Shown: positions 7,352 through 16,174, counted from the first letter of the stretch. The stretch is DNA of 39,292 nucleotides from Sandaracinaceae bacterium (GCA_017881055.1 JADGRF010000181.1:1-39292), one strand, 5' to 3'. Program-made: numbers and translations. Notes: generated by a model from the sequence alone, not told the origin.

Positions 7352-8761
7352 GTGACCCGTAAAACCCGCACGCCACGTGAAGAGCTCGTCGCTCGGTTGA
7401 ACGCTGCGCGACGCAAGAACAGCGCGCCGTCGTCGAAGCTGCGCTTGCTCGGCGAGCTGCCGTTCGGCGAAGGGCACACGGTAGGTCGCTACGCGTTCGG
7501 CAACGGCCTGACGATGCTGGTCCTGCCGGACCACTCGGCGCCGGTGCTCAGCTTCCACACCTGGTACGGCGTGGGCAGCAAGCACGAAAAGCCCGGTAAG
7601 ACCGGCCTTGCGCACTTGTTCGAACACTTGATGTTCAACGAGACCAAGCACATGCGCAAAGGCGTGCTCGACCGCATGATCGAGAGCGCGGGCGGCGAGA
7701 CCAACGCGGCCACCTGGACCGACTGGACGCACTACCACTCGGAGCTGCCTGCGAGCGAGCTGCCGATGATCGCCAAGCTCGAAGCCGATCGCATGCGGCA
7801 TCTGGTGTTACGCGATCGCCAGGTGGTGTCGGAAAAAGAAGTGGTCGCGAACGAGCGGCGCTACCGCGTGGACGACGATCTCGAAGGCGAAGTCAGCGAG
7901 CTGCTCTACGCGACGGCGTTCACGCGTCATCCGTACGGCTGGCCGACGATCGGCTTCATGAGGGACATCGAGAACTTCAACACGGCGGATTGCCGGCGCT
8001 TCTACAAGACGTACTACGCGCCGAACAACGCGACGCTGATCGTAGTCGGCGACGTCGAAGAAGAAGCTGTCCTGCGCGTGGTGCAGCACGAGTACGGCTC
8101 GATCAAGGCCTCGAAGATTCCGCCGCTGCGAGCGGCTGCCGAGCCGGAGCAGAGCAAGGAGCGTGCGTGCCTGCTGACGCGACCCACGCCTGCGCCCAAG
8201 CTCGCGCTTGGCTACCGTGCGCCGTCGTTCCGCGACCCGGACTACGTCGCGCTCGCGCTCGCCAACGACATCCTGTTGGGCGGCCGCAGCTCGCGCCTGT
8301 ATTCGCGTTTGCTGCGCGATGAAGAGCTGATCACCGATCTACACGGGTCGATCGCCCCGTTCTCCGATCCTGGCCTCTACGAGCTCTGGTTTTCGCTGCG
8401 TCCCGGTGGCGTGCTGCCGCCCGTCTTGCGCATCGTCGACCAGGAGCTTTCACGTATGCGTACAGAGCCCGTGAGCGTGCGCGAGCTCTCGAAGGTGAAA
8501 AACCGCGCCGAGCTTGGTTTTCTCCAAGGGCTCGAGACCGCCGGCGGCAAAGCCGAGCAGCTGGGTTTCTTCGAAGTAGTCGCGGGCGACGCGGGCATCT
8601 TGTTCTCGCGGCTGGCTGCGCTGCGTGCGGTCACGCCGAAAGACATTCAGCGCGTGGCCAAGCGCTACCTGCGCACCGGGCGTCGCACACGCATCAGCGT
8701 GCTGCCGAGCGAAGGGGTATCCCTTGACGCAAGCTCTGATAGCGAAGAGGCGCGCGCGTGA
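7352..8761 (+). CDS. M16 family zinc metallopeptidase, catalytic subunit
   Basis: 469 residues from a GTG start. The inverted zinc motif HxxEH is H88-L-F-E91-H92 in GLAHLFEHLMF, and the third ligand E168 (VVANERR) lies 76 residues after H92, as in the pitrilysin/M16B family. A second M16-type half covers the C-terminal part. No signal peptide is visible; the first 35 residues are basic and polar, so location is uncertain. It overlaps the next gene by 4 nt (GTGA) and was probably made with it in equal amounts, as in bacterial M16B alpha/beta pairs that degrade peptides in a clamshell chamber. The substrate is unknown. Confidence 0.88.
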   Translation: MTRKTRTPREELVARLNAARRKNSAPSSKLRLLGELPFGEGHTVGRYAFGNGLTMLVLPDHSAPVLSFHTWYGVGSKHEKPGKTGLAHLFEHLMFNETKHMRKGVLDRMIESAGGETNAATWTDWTHYHSELPASELPMIAKLEADRMRHLVLRDRQVVSEKEVVANERRYRVDDDLEGEVSELLYATAFTRHPYGWPTIGFMRDIENFNTADCRRFYKTYYAPNNATLIVVGDVEEEAVLRVVQHEYGSIKASKIPPLRAAAEPEQSKERACLLTRPTPAPKLALGYRAPSFRDPDYVALALANDILLGGRSSRLYSRLLRDEELITDLHGSIAPFSDPGLYELWFSLRPGGVLPPVLRIVDQELSRMRTEPVSVRELSKVKNRAELGFLQGLETAGGKAEQLGFFEVVAGDAGILFSRLAALRAVTPKDIQRVAKRYLRTGRRTRISVLPSEGVSLDASSDSEEARA

Positions 8762-10074
8762 CGGAACGCGCCGCCGTCGCACGCTTCGTCACGGACCTGG
8801 GCACGGTCGTGCTCTGCGAAGAGGAGCACTCGCTGCCGCTGGTGCACGTCAGCGTGTCGCTCAAGACCGGCTCCGTGCACGATCCGCGCGGGTTGTCGGG
8901 CGTCGTGCGCATGTGCACGCGTCTTCTGCGCATGGGCACGCGCAAGCTGAGCGCGACGCAGATCGAAGAGCGCATCGACGCGATGGGCGCGCACCTCGGT
9001 GTCGGCTGTTCGTCGAGCTACGTGCACATCGGCGGTGTGGTCGTGGCGCACAACCTGGAGAAGTTCGTGGCGCTGATCGGCGAGCTGATTCGTTCGCCCG
9101 CTTTTCGCGTCGCGGATCTGTCGCGCGTGAAGCGCGAGACCCTGGCCGAGCTGGCTGCGGCCTGCGACGACGACCGATCCCTGGCGGCGCGGCACTTTCG
9201 TGCATTCGCGTTCGGCGAGCATCCGTATGCACGGCCGATCGTCGGCAACTCGCGCAGCGTCAAGGCGATCACGCGCGCGCACGTGTTACGCCACTACGAC
9301 AAGCACTTCGTCAGCGAGAACGCCGTGATCGGCTTTGCGGGTGCGATCACGCCGCTGCGCGCACGCGCGCTGGTCGATCGTCATCTCACGCTGGCGCGCG
9401 GCAAGGCTCCGACGGAGTCCGTGCCGGTGCCCAAGCTGGAAAAGGGCCGGCGCCTGTTGATCGTCGACAAGCCCGAGCGCACGCAGACGCAGATCTTGAT
9501 GGGCACGCTCGGGACGCACCTCGACGATCCCGATCACGTGCCGCTCACGGTCGCCAACGTCGTGTTCGGAGGTTTGTTCACCGCACGGCTGACGCACGAG
9601 GTGCGCAGCAAGCGCGGCATGTCGTACGGCGCCAGCAGCAGCTTGGGTCACGATCGTCAGCGCGAGCTGTGGTCGATGTGGACGTTCCCCAGCTCGAAGC
9701 AAGCGTTCGAGTGCGCCGAGCTCGAGCTGCGCTTGATGGAAGAGTGGATCAAGGGCGGCGTGAAGCCGTCCGAGCTGCGCGTCGCCAAGAGCTTCCTCGA
9801 GAAGAGCCACGCGTTCGAGGTGGACACGGCTCAGAAGCGCCTCGATCAGCGGATCGAGACGGAAGTGTTCGGTTTGCCGGAGGACTACCACTCCGGGTTC
9901 ACTGCGCGCGTGCACGGCGTGAACGTGCAGAGCGCGAACGCCGCGCTGAAGAAGCGGCTCTCGTCCGACGACTTGGCGATCGTGGTCGTGGCCACCGCCA
10001 AGGATTTGCGCTCCGAGCTGGCGAAGTTGCCGGGGATCCGCAGCGTCGAAGTGGTACCGTTCGATCGCATCTGA
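8758..10074 (+). CDS. M16 family peptidase homologue lacking the zinc motif
   Basis: 438 residues from a GTG that overlaps the previous stop (GTGA at 8758-8761). The M16 fold is recognisable (VSVSLKTGSVHDPRGLSG, VKRETLAEL, FGGLFTARLTHEVRSKRGMSYGASS). However, the region that should carry HxxEH reads GLSGVVRMCTRLLRMGT, without the histidines and glutamate. This matches the non-catalytic partner of two-gene M16B peptidases (compare mitochondrial processing peptidase alpha), which still contributes the Arg/Tyr substrate-binding segment (RGMSYG). I infer a heterodimer with the upstream product. Confidence 0.87.
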   Translation: MTERAAVARFVTDLGTVVLCEEEHSLPLVHVSVSLKTGSVHDPRGLSGVVRMCTRLLRMGTRKLSATQIEERIDAMGAHLGVGCSSSYVHIGGVVVAHNLEKFVALIGELIRSPAFRVADLSRVKRETLAELAAACDDDRSLAARHFRAFAFGEHPYARPIVGNSRSVKAITRAHVLRHYDKHFVSENAVIGFAGAITPLRARALVDRHLTLARGKAPTESVPVPKLEKGRRLLIVDKPERTQTQILMGTLGTHLDDPDHVPLTVANVVFGGLFTARLTHEVRSKRGMSYGASSSLGHDRQRELWSMWTFPSSKQAFECAELELRLMEEWIKGGVKPSELRVAKSFLEKSHAFEVDTAQKRLDQRIETEVFGLPEDYHSGFTARVHGVNVQSANAALKKRLSSDDLAIVVVATAKDLRSELAKLPGIRSVEVVPFDRI

Positions 10075-10078
10075 ATCG

Positions 10079-10137
10079 CGCGGAGCAGCCTGCGGCTCTC
10101 TAGTGGCTATCAAGTCGCGGAGCAGCCTGCGGCTCTC
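10079..10137. repeat. Two direct copies of a 22-bp hairpin-forming repeat
   Basis: An identical 22-bp sequence with the core GGAGCAGCCTGCGGCTC occurs at 10079-10100 and 10116-10137, 15 nt apart, directly after the M16 pair. Each copy folds as GAG-(C)-AGCC / TGC loop / GGCT-CTC, a 7-bp stem with one bulge. The tandem copies, intergenic site and hairpin shape resemble REP-type elements. It could also protect or end the M16 transcript, but no T-run follows. Confidence 0.55.
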
Positions 10138-10191
10138 CGCTGGCTGCGGGGTGATGTCGTACCGTTGCGCTGGGCACGGAGGCAACGGACA

Positions 10192-11478
10192 ATGCTGGCG
10201 ATGTGGAAGCTGTCGTTGCGTGTGCTTCTAGCGAGCGCGCTTGTGCTCGCTGCGTGCACCAGCGGTAAGCAGGGCGATCCGCTCGTGCTGGCGCCGAAGG
10301 CGATCGACGCGGGCATGCCCGAGCGCGTGCCCGAGGGCGGCTTCGCGAACTCGGATGGCGCGACCGTCGTGTGCGGTCCCGAAGCCGGGTGCGGCGGCAC
10401 ACCGCCGATTCGCGCCGGCAAGCTCGACTTGCTCTTCGTCGTCGACAACTCGAGCTCGATGGCCGAGGAGCAAGTCGCGCTGCGTCGCCAGTTCCCGCGC
10501 ATGATCGAGAAGCTCGTGACGGGCGATCACGATGGCGACGGCAAGGTCGATCATCAGGCGATCACGGATCTGCACCTGGCGGTGGTCTCGTCCGACATGG
10601 GCGCGAGCGCCGAGCTGTGCACGCCGCTCGGCGACGACGGTCGCTTTCGTCACGAGGCCAATCCCGCGGCCGATCCCGCGCTCACCTGCAAGAAGAGCTA
10701 TCCGACCTTTCTGCAGTATGAGAGCGGCACGCCCAAGCTGAGCGCGCTCGCGCAAGACTTCTCCTGCATCGCCGCGCTCGGCACGAACGGCTGCGGCTAC
10801 GAGCATCACCTGGAGTCGGCGCTGAAGGCACTCTGGCCCTCGAGCGATCCGAGCATCGAGTTCGTCGGCGTGGGCAACGGCCCGCCCACGCTCGGTCGCG
10901 GCGACACGGACAACGCAGGCTTTCTGCGCGCCAACGTGCAGGGTGCCGCGACGCTCGCGATCGTGGTGGTCGCGGACGAAGACGACTGCTCGTCGTACGA
11001 CCGCAGCATCTTCCACGCGCGGGCCACCAACGACCCGAACGATCCCCTGGCCGATCGTCCCGTGAACCTGCGCTGCTTCGACTACAAAGATCGCCTGCAG
11101 CCGCTGGAGCGCTACGTGTACGGGTATCGCGCGCTCGGCTCGGCGCGCGTGGTGTTTGCCGGGATCGTCGGCGTGCCGGTGGATCTGGTCGACGACAAGG
11201 CGCGCGCGCAGATCGACTTTCACGATGCGCACGCGCGCGACGCCTACTACGACGAGGTCTTGAAAGACTCGCGCATGGCGCAGAAGCTCGATCCCACCGA
11301 CGACACGGACCTCGCGCCCGCGTGCAAGAGCAAGCTCGGTCGTGCAGCGCCCGCGCGGCGTTTCATAGAGTTGGCCAAGAGCTTCGGGGCCGACTCGTTG
11401 ATTCAATCGATCTGCGCCGCGGACTTTGGTCCGCCCATCGATCTGGTGATCGAGAACGTGACGGTTCCGGTCGAATGA
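10192..11478 (+). CDS. vWA-domain lipoprotein
   Basis: 428 residues. The ATG at 10192 is preceded by GGAGG at 10178-10182; an alternative ATG is at 10201. The signal peptide ends in the lipobox LVLAAC with Cys22. After a short linker the domain begins KLDLLFVVDNSSSM, with the DxSxS metal-ion-dependent adhesion site (MIDAS) at D85. VVVADEDDCSSYD and several cysteine pairs follow. A segment DGDGKVDH (near residues 116-123) resembles a calcium-binding loop. vWA lipoproteins of this type are common in myxobacteria and are presumed envelope binding proteins; the ligand is unknown. It is coupled to the next gene by an ATGA overlap. Confidence 0.85.
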   Translation: MLAMWKLSLRVLLASALVLAACTSGKQGDPLVLAPKAIDAGMPERVPEGGFANSDGATVVCGPEAGCGGTPPIRAGKLDLLFVVDNSSSMAEEQVALRRQFPRMIEKLVTGDHDGDGKVDHQAITDLHLAVVSSDMGASAELCTPLGDDGRFRHEANPAADPALTCKKSYPTFLQYESGTPKLSALAQDFSCIAALGTNGCGYEHHLESALKALWPSSDPSIEFVGVGNGPPTLGRGDTDNAGFLRANVQGAATLAIVVVADEDDCSSYDRSIFHARATNDPNDPLADRPVNLRCFDYKDRLQPLERYVYGYRALGSARVVFAGIVGVPVDLVDDKARAQIDFHDAHARDAYYDEVLKDSRMAQKLDPTDDTDLAPACKSKLGRAAPARRFIELAKSFGADSLIQSICAADFGPPIDLVIENVTVPVE

Positions 11479-13322
11479 TGCGCGCGCGAATCGCGAGGCT
11501 GTCTCTTTGTGTGCAGCTGCTGCTGTTGGCGGCGTGCTCTGGCCTGCGCAGCGGTGGACCTACGCACGCGACACCCGATGCCGGCCGCGATGCCGGCACG
11601 TTGCCGGACGCGTCCGTTGCGGAACGTGGCACCGACGCGAGCACCGGAACGGACGCCTCGCTGCCGAGCGCCGACGCGCCGCGCGGCAAAGTCCGTGGCG
11701 TCGTGTACGGCGTCGCGTTGCAGGATCTAGCTGGTGTACGAGTGAACGCCGGCGGTCGCTCGACGACACCGGGCGACTCGGGCTTCTTCTTTCTCGACGA
11801 CGCGCTCGCCGGGGCGCACGCCAACGTCTTCGCACGCGTCACCGGCTACAGCCTCGGGCACGCCTCGGTTCCGGTCCGCGCGGGCGAGACGACCAACGTG
11901 ATCCTGCAGCTGACACCGCTCACGCGCGCGCCCATCGCAGCTCCGACCGTGCGTCAGAGCGTGTCGCTCGGAGCCACGGCCGGTGAGGGCACGCTTTCGC
12001 TGACACCGGGTACGCTGCAAACCGTCTACGGCACAGACGTCGTCGGCAAGGCGGTGATGGACAGCGCCACGCTAGGCAGCGACGTCGCGCCTTCCGACAT
12101 GCTCGTCGAGAAGAACGGCGCGCGCGAGCGCTTCGCGCGCCTCGGCATGGTCGAGCTGCACGTGCGACAACCCACCGCAGAGCTGATGCTCGTGAAGCCG
12201 GCCAATCTCACGTTCGCAGTGAACAAGCCCCGCGATCTGCAGAAGAACGTCGCCGTCTACCGCTTCGACGAGAGCGCCGGAGTGTTCCGCGAGCACGCCA
12301 GCGTCGCCTACGACGCCAAGCAGCAAGCGGTGACGATCAGCATCTCGACCTTCGGCATCTACGCGGCTGCCGAGCCGCTCGCGGACGCGAGCTGCGCGAA
12401 GATCATCGTGACCGATTCGGCAGATGCTCCGATTCCCCAAGCGGCGCTGGTGTTCGCGAACGAGCGCGAAGCGATGCAGCTGCAAGCCGACGCCGCAGGT
12501 CATGCGTGTCTAGCCGTCACGCTCGCTCAGAGCTTCCACTATCGCGCGTTTGGGCGAACCGCTGCCGGGCTCGTCGAAGTGCTCGCGCCATCACCGTCGA
12601 TGGCGCCGGACACCGTGCTTGCATGCGGCTCCGTCTCCTGCGCCGATCTCGGCCGCGCGCATGGCCTGGTCGCGCAAGCGGCGTGCCTGCGCGGAACGAT
12701 CGCGCGCACGGCCGTGCCAACTGACGTCGCGGCCTCGTTCGACGCCACCAACCCGCTGCATCGCCTGCGCACGGGCGAGTCCTTCTGCATCGATGCGCTG
12801 GCACCGGCGCAGATCATGTTCACCGCGAACGATCTGGACTGTGGCGCACCCGTTTCGATCGCCACGCAAGACGCGGCCGGAACCTGTGGCGAGGACAGCT
12901 GCGTCGATCTCGGCACGATCACCTGCTGCAGTACACGCGACAGCTGCGACAACGGCCTCGACGACGACTGCGACGGAAAGGTCGACGAAGGCTGCGACTG
13001 TGCCAACACCGCCTGCGCAAAGCCGCGCGCGAAGACACCGCCGAGCGGAAGCTCGTGCTGTACGAGCGATCATCTGTGCGGTCAGCGCGCGCCGGGCCGC
13101 AGCACGTGCTTCGAAGATGAAGCCGTCTCGAAGACCACTTCGGCCTGCCCGTCGGAGATGATCACGAGCACGCTGCGCACGGCCATGCTCGCCGGCTGCT
13201 GCCGCATGGACGGTCGCTGTGGCGTGCTCGACGTCGACTTCGCATGCGTGGCGCGCGAGGATGCGAAGACGTTGTTTCAGCTGGCCGCGCCGCTCTCGGC
13301 CATGGCCTGCACCTACCCGTGA
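11475..13322 (+). CDS. Lipoprotein with regulatory-like beta domain and MopE-type metal motif
   Basis: 615 residues from the ATG in the ATGA overlap at 11475-11478. The signal peptide ends LLLLAAC with Cys21. An Asp/Ala-rich linker leads into a carboxypeptidase-regulatory-like beta-sandwich (about 70-140: KVRGVVYGV, GDSGFFFLDD, ETTNVILQL). The C-terminal third is cysteine-rich and holds CDNGLDDDCDGKVDEGC (about 491-507), the putative metal-binding motif found in MopE-like and many myxobacterial surface proteins. Probably a surface-exposed, calcium- or copper-stabilised lipoprotein working with the vWA lipoprotein. No enzymatic motif is visible. Confidence 0.8.
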   Translation: MMRARIARLSLCVQLLLLAACSGLRSGGPTHATPDAGRDAGTLPDASVAERGTDASTGTDASLPSADAPRGKVRGVVYGVALQDLAGVRVNAGGRSTTPGDSGFFFLDDALAGAHANVFARVTGYSLGHASVPVRAGETTNVILQLTPLTRAPIAAPTVRQSVSLGATAGEGTLSLTPGTLQTVYGTDVVGKAVMDSATLGSDVAPSDMLVEKNGARERFARLGMVELHVRQPTAELMLVKPANLTFAVNKPRDLQKNVAVYRFDESAGVFREHASVAYDAKQQAVTISISTFGIYAAAEPLADASCAKIIVTDSADAPIPQAALVFANEREAMQLQADAAGHACLAVTLAQSFHYRAFGRTAAGLVEVLAPSPSMAPDTVLACGSVSCADLGRAHGLVAQAACLRGTIARTAVPTDVAASFDATNPLHRLRTGESFCIDALAPAQIMFTANDLDCGAPVSIATQDAAGTCGEDSCVDLGTITCCSTRDSCDNGLDDDCDGKVDEGCDCANTACAKPRAKTPPSGSSCCTSDHLCGQRAPGRSTCFEDEAVSKTTSACPSEMITSTLRTAMLAGCCRMDGRCGVLDVDFACVAREDAKTLFQLAAPLSAMACTYP

Positions 13323-13356
13323 ATGTTCTTGGATGCCCGGGCGTTTCATCCCGGAC

Positions 13357-13644
13357 ATGCAAGAGCATTCTCCAAGTCGCGTGGCGCGCGTGTTTTCCGG
13401 CGCGCTCGCGTTGCTCTGGTTGGGCTTTGGCGTGTATCACCTGCTGCACGGGCAGGTGGCATCTCACGTGCCGAGCGTCGGGTTCCTTTCGACCTGCGCG
13501 CTCAGCCTCGCTGCGCCGTTCGTCTACGGGCGCGTGCAGGACTGGCCCCGTCACGGCTACACGGTGCTGCTCGTCGCTGCGACCATGTTCTGTGTGCTGC
13601 TCGCGACGCTCGACGTGGCGATGCACTACCTAGTTGGTGGCTGA
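13357..13644 (+). CDS. Small three-helix membrane protein
   Basis: 95 residues from the ATG at 13357; an ATG at 13333 in the same frame would add eight residues and neither has a strong ribosome site. Three hydrophobic helices are evident: about 11-32 (VFSGALALLWLGFGVYHLL), 42-58 (GFLSTCALSLAAPFVYG) and 67-90 (YTVLLVAATMFCVLLATLDV). I do not recognise the family. It lies 34 nt after the lipoprotein gene on the same strand and may be the last gene of that operon. Confidence 0.6.
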   Translation: MQEHSPSRVARVFSGALALLWLGFGVYHLLHGQVASHVPSVGFLSTCALSLAAPFVYGRVQDWPRHGYTVLLVAATMFCVLLATLDVAMHYLVGG

Positions 13645-13664
13645 GCGCGGCGCGGCTCTGTATC

Positions 13665-13706
13665 GAACCGCGCGCGGCGCGGCGCGGTTCAGGGCCCGGT
13701 TTTTTT
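13665..13706 (+). terminator. Possible terminator after the three-helix protein
   Basis: GAACCGCGC (13665-13673) and GCGCGGTTC (13682-13690) form a perfect 9-bp stem with an 8-nt loop. Seven Ts follow at 13700-13706. Caution: the T-run is nine bases from the stem, and on the other strand it encodes the terminal Lys-Lys-Thr of the Hpt-REC protein, so it may be coincidental. The stem overlaps that gene's stop codon and could end both converging transcripts. Confidence 0.4.
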
Positions 13707-14582
13707 GCGGTGCACTTCTGCGATCCGCGCGATGTCGCGCACCAGCGTCGACGGCATGAAGGGCTTACGCAGCCACTCCGTCGGGCCCGAGAGATCCTCG
13801 CGCCAGCCCAGCTCGTCGTGGGTTGCAGCTGACAATATCACGATCGGGACGTGTGCGGCCCAGTCGCCGAGCGCGCGCGCGGACTTGCAGAATTCCTTGC
13901 CGTTCATGTCCGGCATCATCGCGTCCGACACCACGACGTCGAATTCGCGCTTGGCCATCTCCGCGAGCGCCTCGTGCGCTGAGGTGACGATCACGGCCTC
14001 GAAACCACCGATGTCTTTGAGCGTGAGGCGCAAAAGGCGCAGCGTGGTCGGGTCGTCGTCCATCGCGAGCACGCGCAACGCACCGCCCGTTGCACTTCGC
14101 ACGGCCGGTTGCACGCTCGCACCGCGCTTGCGGCTCGGTGGTTGCGATTCGTCGCGCAGCGTGCTCGGAGCTTTCAGCTGCGGGCTGGGTTGACCGCTTG
14201 CCCGCGCGCCCGCCGGTGGACCGGCCGGTGTATTCGCTTTGGCTTCATTGGGTACTGTGCTGCTACGATGCCCTACGTCTTCCGCGGCCTCCGCCAGCGT
14301 CGTCGCCAGTTGGCTCAGCATCGGCGGCGGCGATAGGCTGGCGCGCTTTTCCAGCTCGGTGGCGAGGTCTGTTAGGTGGTCGTGGCCGTAGCTCCCGGCG
14401 ATGCCGCGAAGCTTGTGGCCCTCGGTCTTCAGTACGCGGCGCGCGGTTTCATCGCCGGCGAGCAGTCGCTCAGCGGCTTCGCGCAACGTGCGTGCGCGCC
14501 CCACCAGGCCCGCTTCCATCGTCTGCTTTAGCTGCGCGAGCCGTGCTTCGAACGTTCTGCGTCGCTCGTCGTCGTCCGCCAT
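13689..14582 (-). CDS. Hpt-REC phosphorelay protein
   Basis: 297 residues from the ATG at 14582 (MADDDERRR). An N-terminal helical Hpt domain (about 10-105) carries phospho-histidine H56 in EGHKLRGIAGSYGHDHL. A Pro/Ser/Ala-rich linker (about 106-165) leads to a receiver domain (about 168-290) with AMDDDPTT, phospho-acceptor D220 in VVSDAMMPDMNG, and K273. There is no output domain, so it should shuttle phosphate between histidine kinases and other receivers. It is divergent from the kinase-REC gene over 98 nt, suggesting shared control. The Hpt signature nearly repeats that of the protein at 1258-2403, so the two Hpt modules are probably paralogous. Confidence 0.88.
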   Translation of the reverse strand: MADDDERRRTFEARLAQLKQTMEAGLVGRARTLREAAERLLAGDETARRVLKTEGHKLRGIAGSYGHDHLTDLATELEKRASLSPPPMLSQLATTLAEAAEDVGHRSSTVPNEAKANTPAGPPAGARASGQPSPQLKAPSTLRDESQPPSRKRGASVQPAVRSATGGALRVLAMDDDPTTLRLLRLTLKDIGGFEAVIVTSAHEALAEMAKREFDVVVSDAMMPDMNGKEFCKSARALGDWAAHVPIVILSAATHDELGWREDLSGPTEWLRKPFMPSTLVRDIARIAEVHRKKTGP

Positions 14583-14657
14583 CGTTCTTTGATCTTCCCT
14601 GCTATTCCCTGTCCCGTGACGCGTCGCGCCGATGTAAACTGGGCGGGCGCCACGCCG

Positions 14658-14663
14658 ATTATA
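14658..14663 (-). promoter_or_regulatory. -10-like TATAAT in the Hpt-REC / kinase-REC divergent region
   Basis: The forward ATTATA reads TATAAT on the minus strand, 75 nt before the Hpt-REC start. The same segment (GATTATAC, 14657-14664) also resembles a -10 for the plus-strand kinase gene at 14681. No convincing -35 is seen for either direction. Overlapping divergent promoters would explain joint regulation. Confidence 0.35.
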
Positions 14664-14680
14664 CGCGAGGTCGCCGAAAC

Positions 14681-16174
14681 ATGGGTCGAGACGAGCGACC
14701 AAAGATTAGACACGATACCGCCGGGCTCACGCCACCGGTCGCCACGCGGCGACATCCGGCGTTCGCCACCACGAAGGACTCGATTTTGCCAAAGGTCCCG
14801 TCAAGAGACCCGCAACGCAAGCGCGACGACATCACGGTGCCGCGCGGCGAGCTGCTCGGCACGATTGACGGCGATCTGATCAACCAGCCACCGAGCGGCC
14901 CAGTTTGGGAAGGCCCGCAAGTTGGAACGCTGATCGGCAATGCCTATCGCGTGGTGGGCCCGCTCGGTCAGGGTGGGATGGGTGTGGTGGTGCTCGCGCT
15001 CGACGAGCGCTTGGAGCGCGACGTCGCAATTAAGCTGATTCGCCCCGCGTTCACGCGCAGCGAGTCCGCGCGCGAGCGCTTCTTGATCGAAGCGCGTGCC
15101 ATGGCGCGCGTGCGTCACGAGAACGTCGTCGAAATTTATTCGTTCGGCGAGTTGGACGACACGCCGTACTTCGTCATGGAGTACGTGCCCGGGACGAACG
15201 TGGCGAATTGGCTCGACGACGCGATTCTCGAGGACCGCCTGCCGTCCATCGACGAAGCGCTCGGCTATCTCGATCAGATGGCGCGCGGTGTCACGGCGAT
15301 TCACGCGTCGGGCACGGTGCACGGCGATCTCAAGCCGAGCAACTTGCTGATCGGCCCGGCCTCGCGCATCGCGATCGCCGATATGGGCCTGTCGCGCTTG
15401 TTCGATCCCACCGGGCAGCCCGGCGAGCATCCAATGGCCGGCACGCCTGCGTACATGGCGCCGGAGTTTGCGCGTACCGATCTGTCGCCGCAGCTCGTGC
15501 AGCGCGCCGACGTCTACGCGCTAGGCGTGATCGCGTACGAGATGCTCACCGGTCATCCGCCGTTCGACATCGAGACCACGACGGACATGCTGCTCGTGCA
15601 CGGCGGCGCGCAGGCCCCGTTGCCGAGCGAGCTGCGCCCTGATCTGACCACGGCGTTCGATGCGCCGCTCTTGCGTGCGATTCATTTCGATCCGCGCAAG
15701 CGCACGCCGAGCGCGGATGCGTTCAGGCGCTCGCTGCTCGAGGCGCGTGAGTCGCTCACCAGCAACCACAACGCGCTGCGTATCCTGGTTGCAGATGACG
15801 ACGCCGACTTTCTCGCGCTGGCTTCCGAAGCGCTCGCGTACGGCTTCCCTGGCGCGCAGATCGAGGTGGTGCCCGACGGGGCTGCGGCGCTCAAGGCGTG
15901 TGATCGCGAGCCGGCGTCGCTCGCCGTGATCGATCTCGATATGCCTGGTTTGAACGGGGTGGAGCTCACCGCGGCGCTGCGTGCGAACTACAGCTTACCG
16001 ATCGTGGTGGTGACGGCCTCCGGCGGTGCGCCCGACTGGCACTTGCTCTCCGCGCTCGGCGCCGATGGCTTCCTCGTGAAACCGATCGACCCGTTCGCGT
16101 TGATCGCCCTGGCCCGCAAAGCGCTCGATACCAAGGGTGCGCTAGCCACCAAATCGTCAAAGGGAAGACAGTAG
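14681..16174 (+). CDS. Ser/Thr protein kinase fused to a receiver domain
   Basis: 497 residues from the ATG at 14681. After a polar 80-residue N terminus, a Hanks-type kinase domain (about 88-350) shows the Gly loop GQGGMG, VAIK with K118, the catalytic loop H214-G-D216-LKPSN221, D234-M-G in place of DFG, and APE (YMAPEF). A receiver domain (about 366-490) follows with ADDDADF, phospho-acceptor D418 in VIDLDMPG and K467. There is no membrane helix or PASTA sensor, so it is cytosolic. The fusion suggests phosphotransfer from a histidine kinase or Hpt protein controls Ser/Thr phosphorylation. The HRD-to-HGD change is common in bacterial kinases; DMG is rarer but keeps the metal-binding Asp, so activity is likely. 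Confidence 0.92.
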   Translation: MGRDERPKIRHDTAGLTPPVATRRHPAFATTKDSILPKVPSRDPQRKRDDITVPRGELLGTIDGDLINQPPSGPVWEGPQVGTLIGNAYRVVGPLGQGGMGVVVLALDERLERDVAIKLIRPAFTRSESARERFLIEARAMARVRHENVVEIYSFGELDDTPYFVMEYVPGTNVANWLDDAILEDRLPSIDEALGYLDQMARGVTAIHASGTVHGDLKPSNLLIGPASRIAIADMGLSRLFDPTGQPGEHPMAGTPAYMAPEFARTDLSPQLVQRADVYALGVIAYEMLTGHPPFDIETTTDMLLVHGGAQAPLPSELRPDLTTAFDAPLLRAIHFDPRKRTPSADAFRRSLLEARESLTSNHNALRILVADDDADFLALASEALAYGFPGAQIEVVPDGAAALKACDREPASLAVIDLDMPGLNGVELTAALRANYSLPIVVVTASGGAPDWHLLSALGADGFLVKPIDPFALIALARKALDTKGALATKSSKGRQ

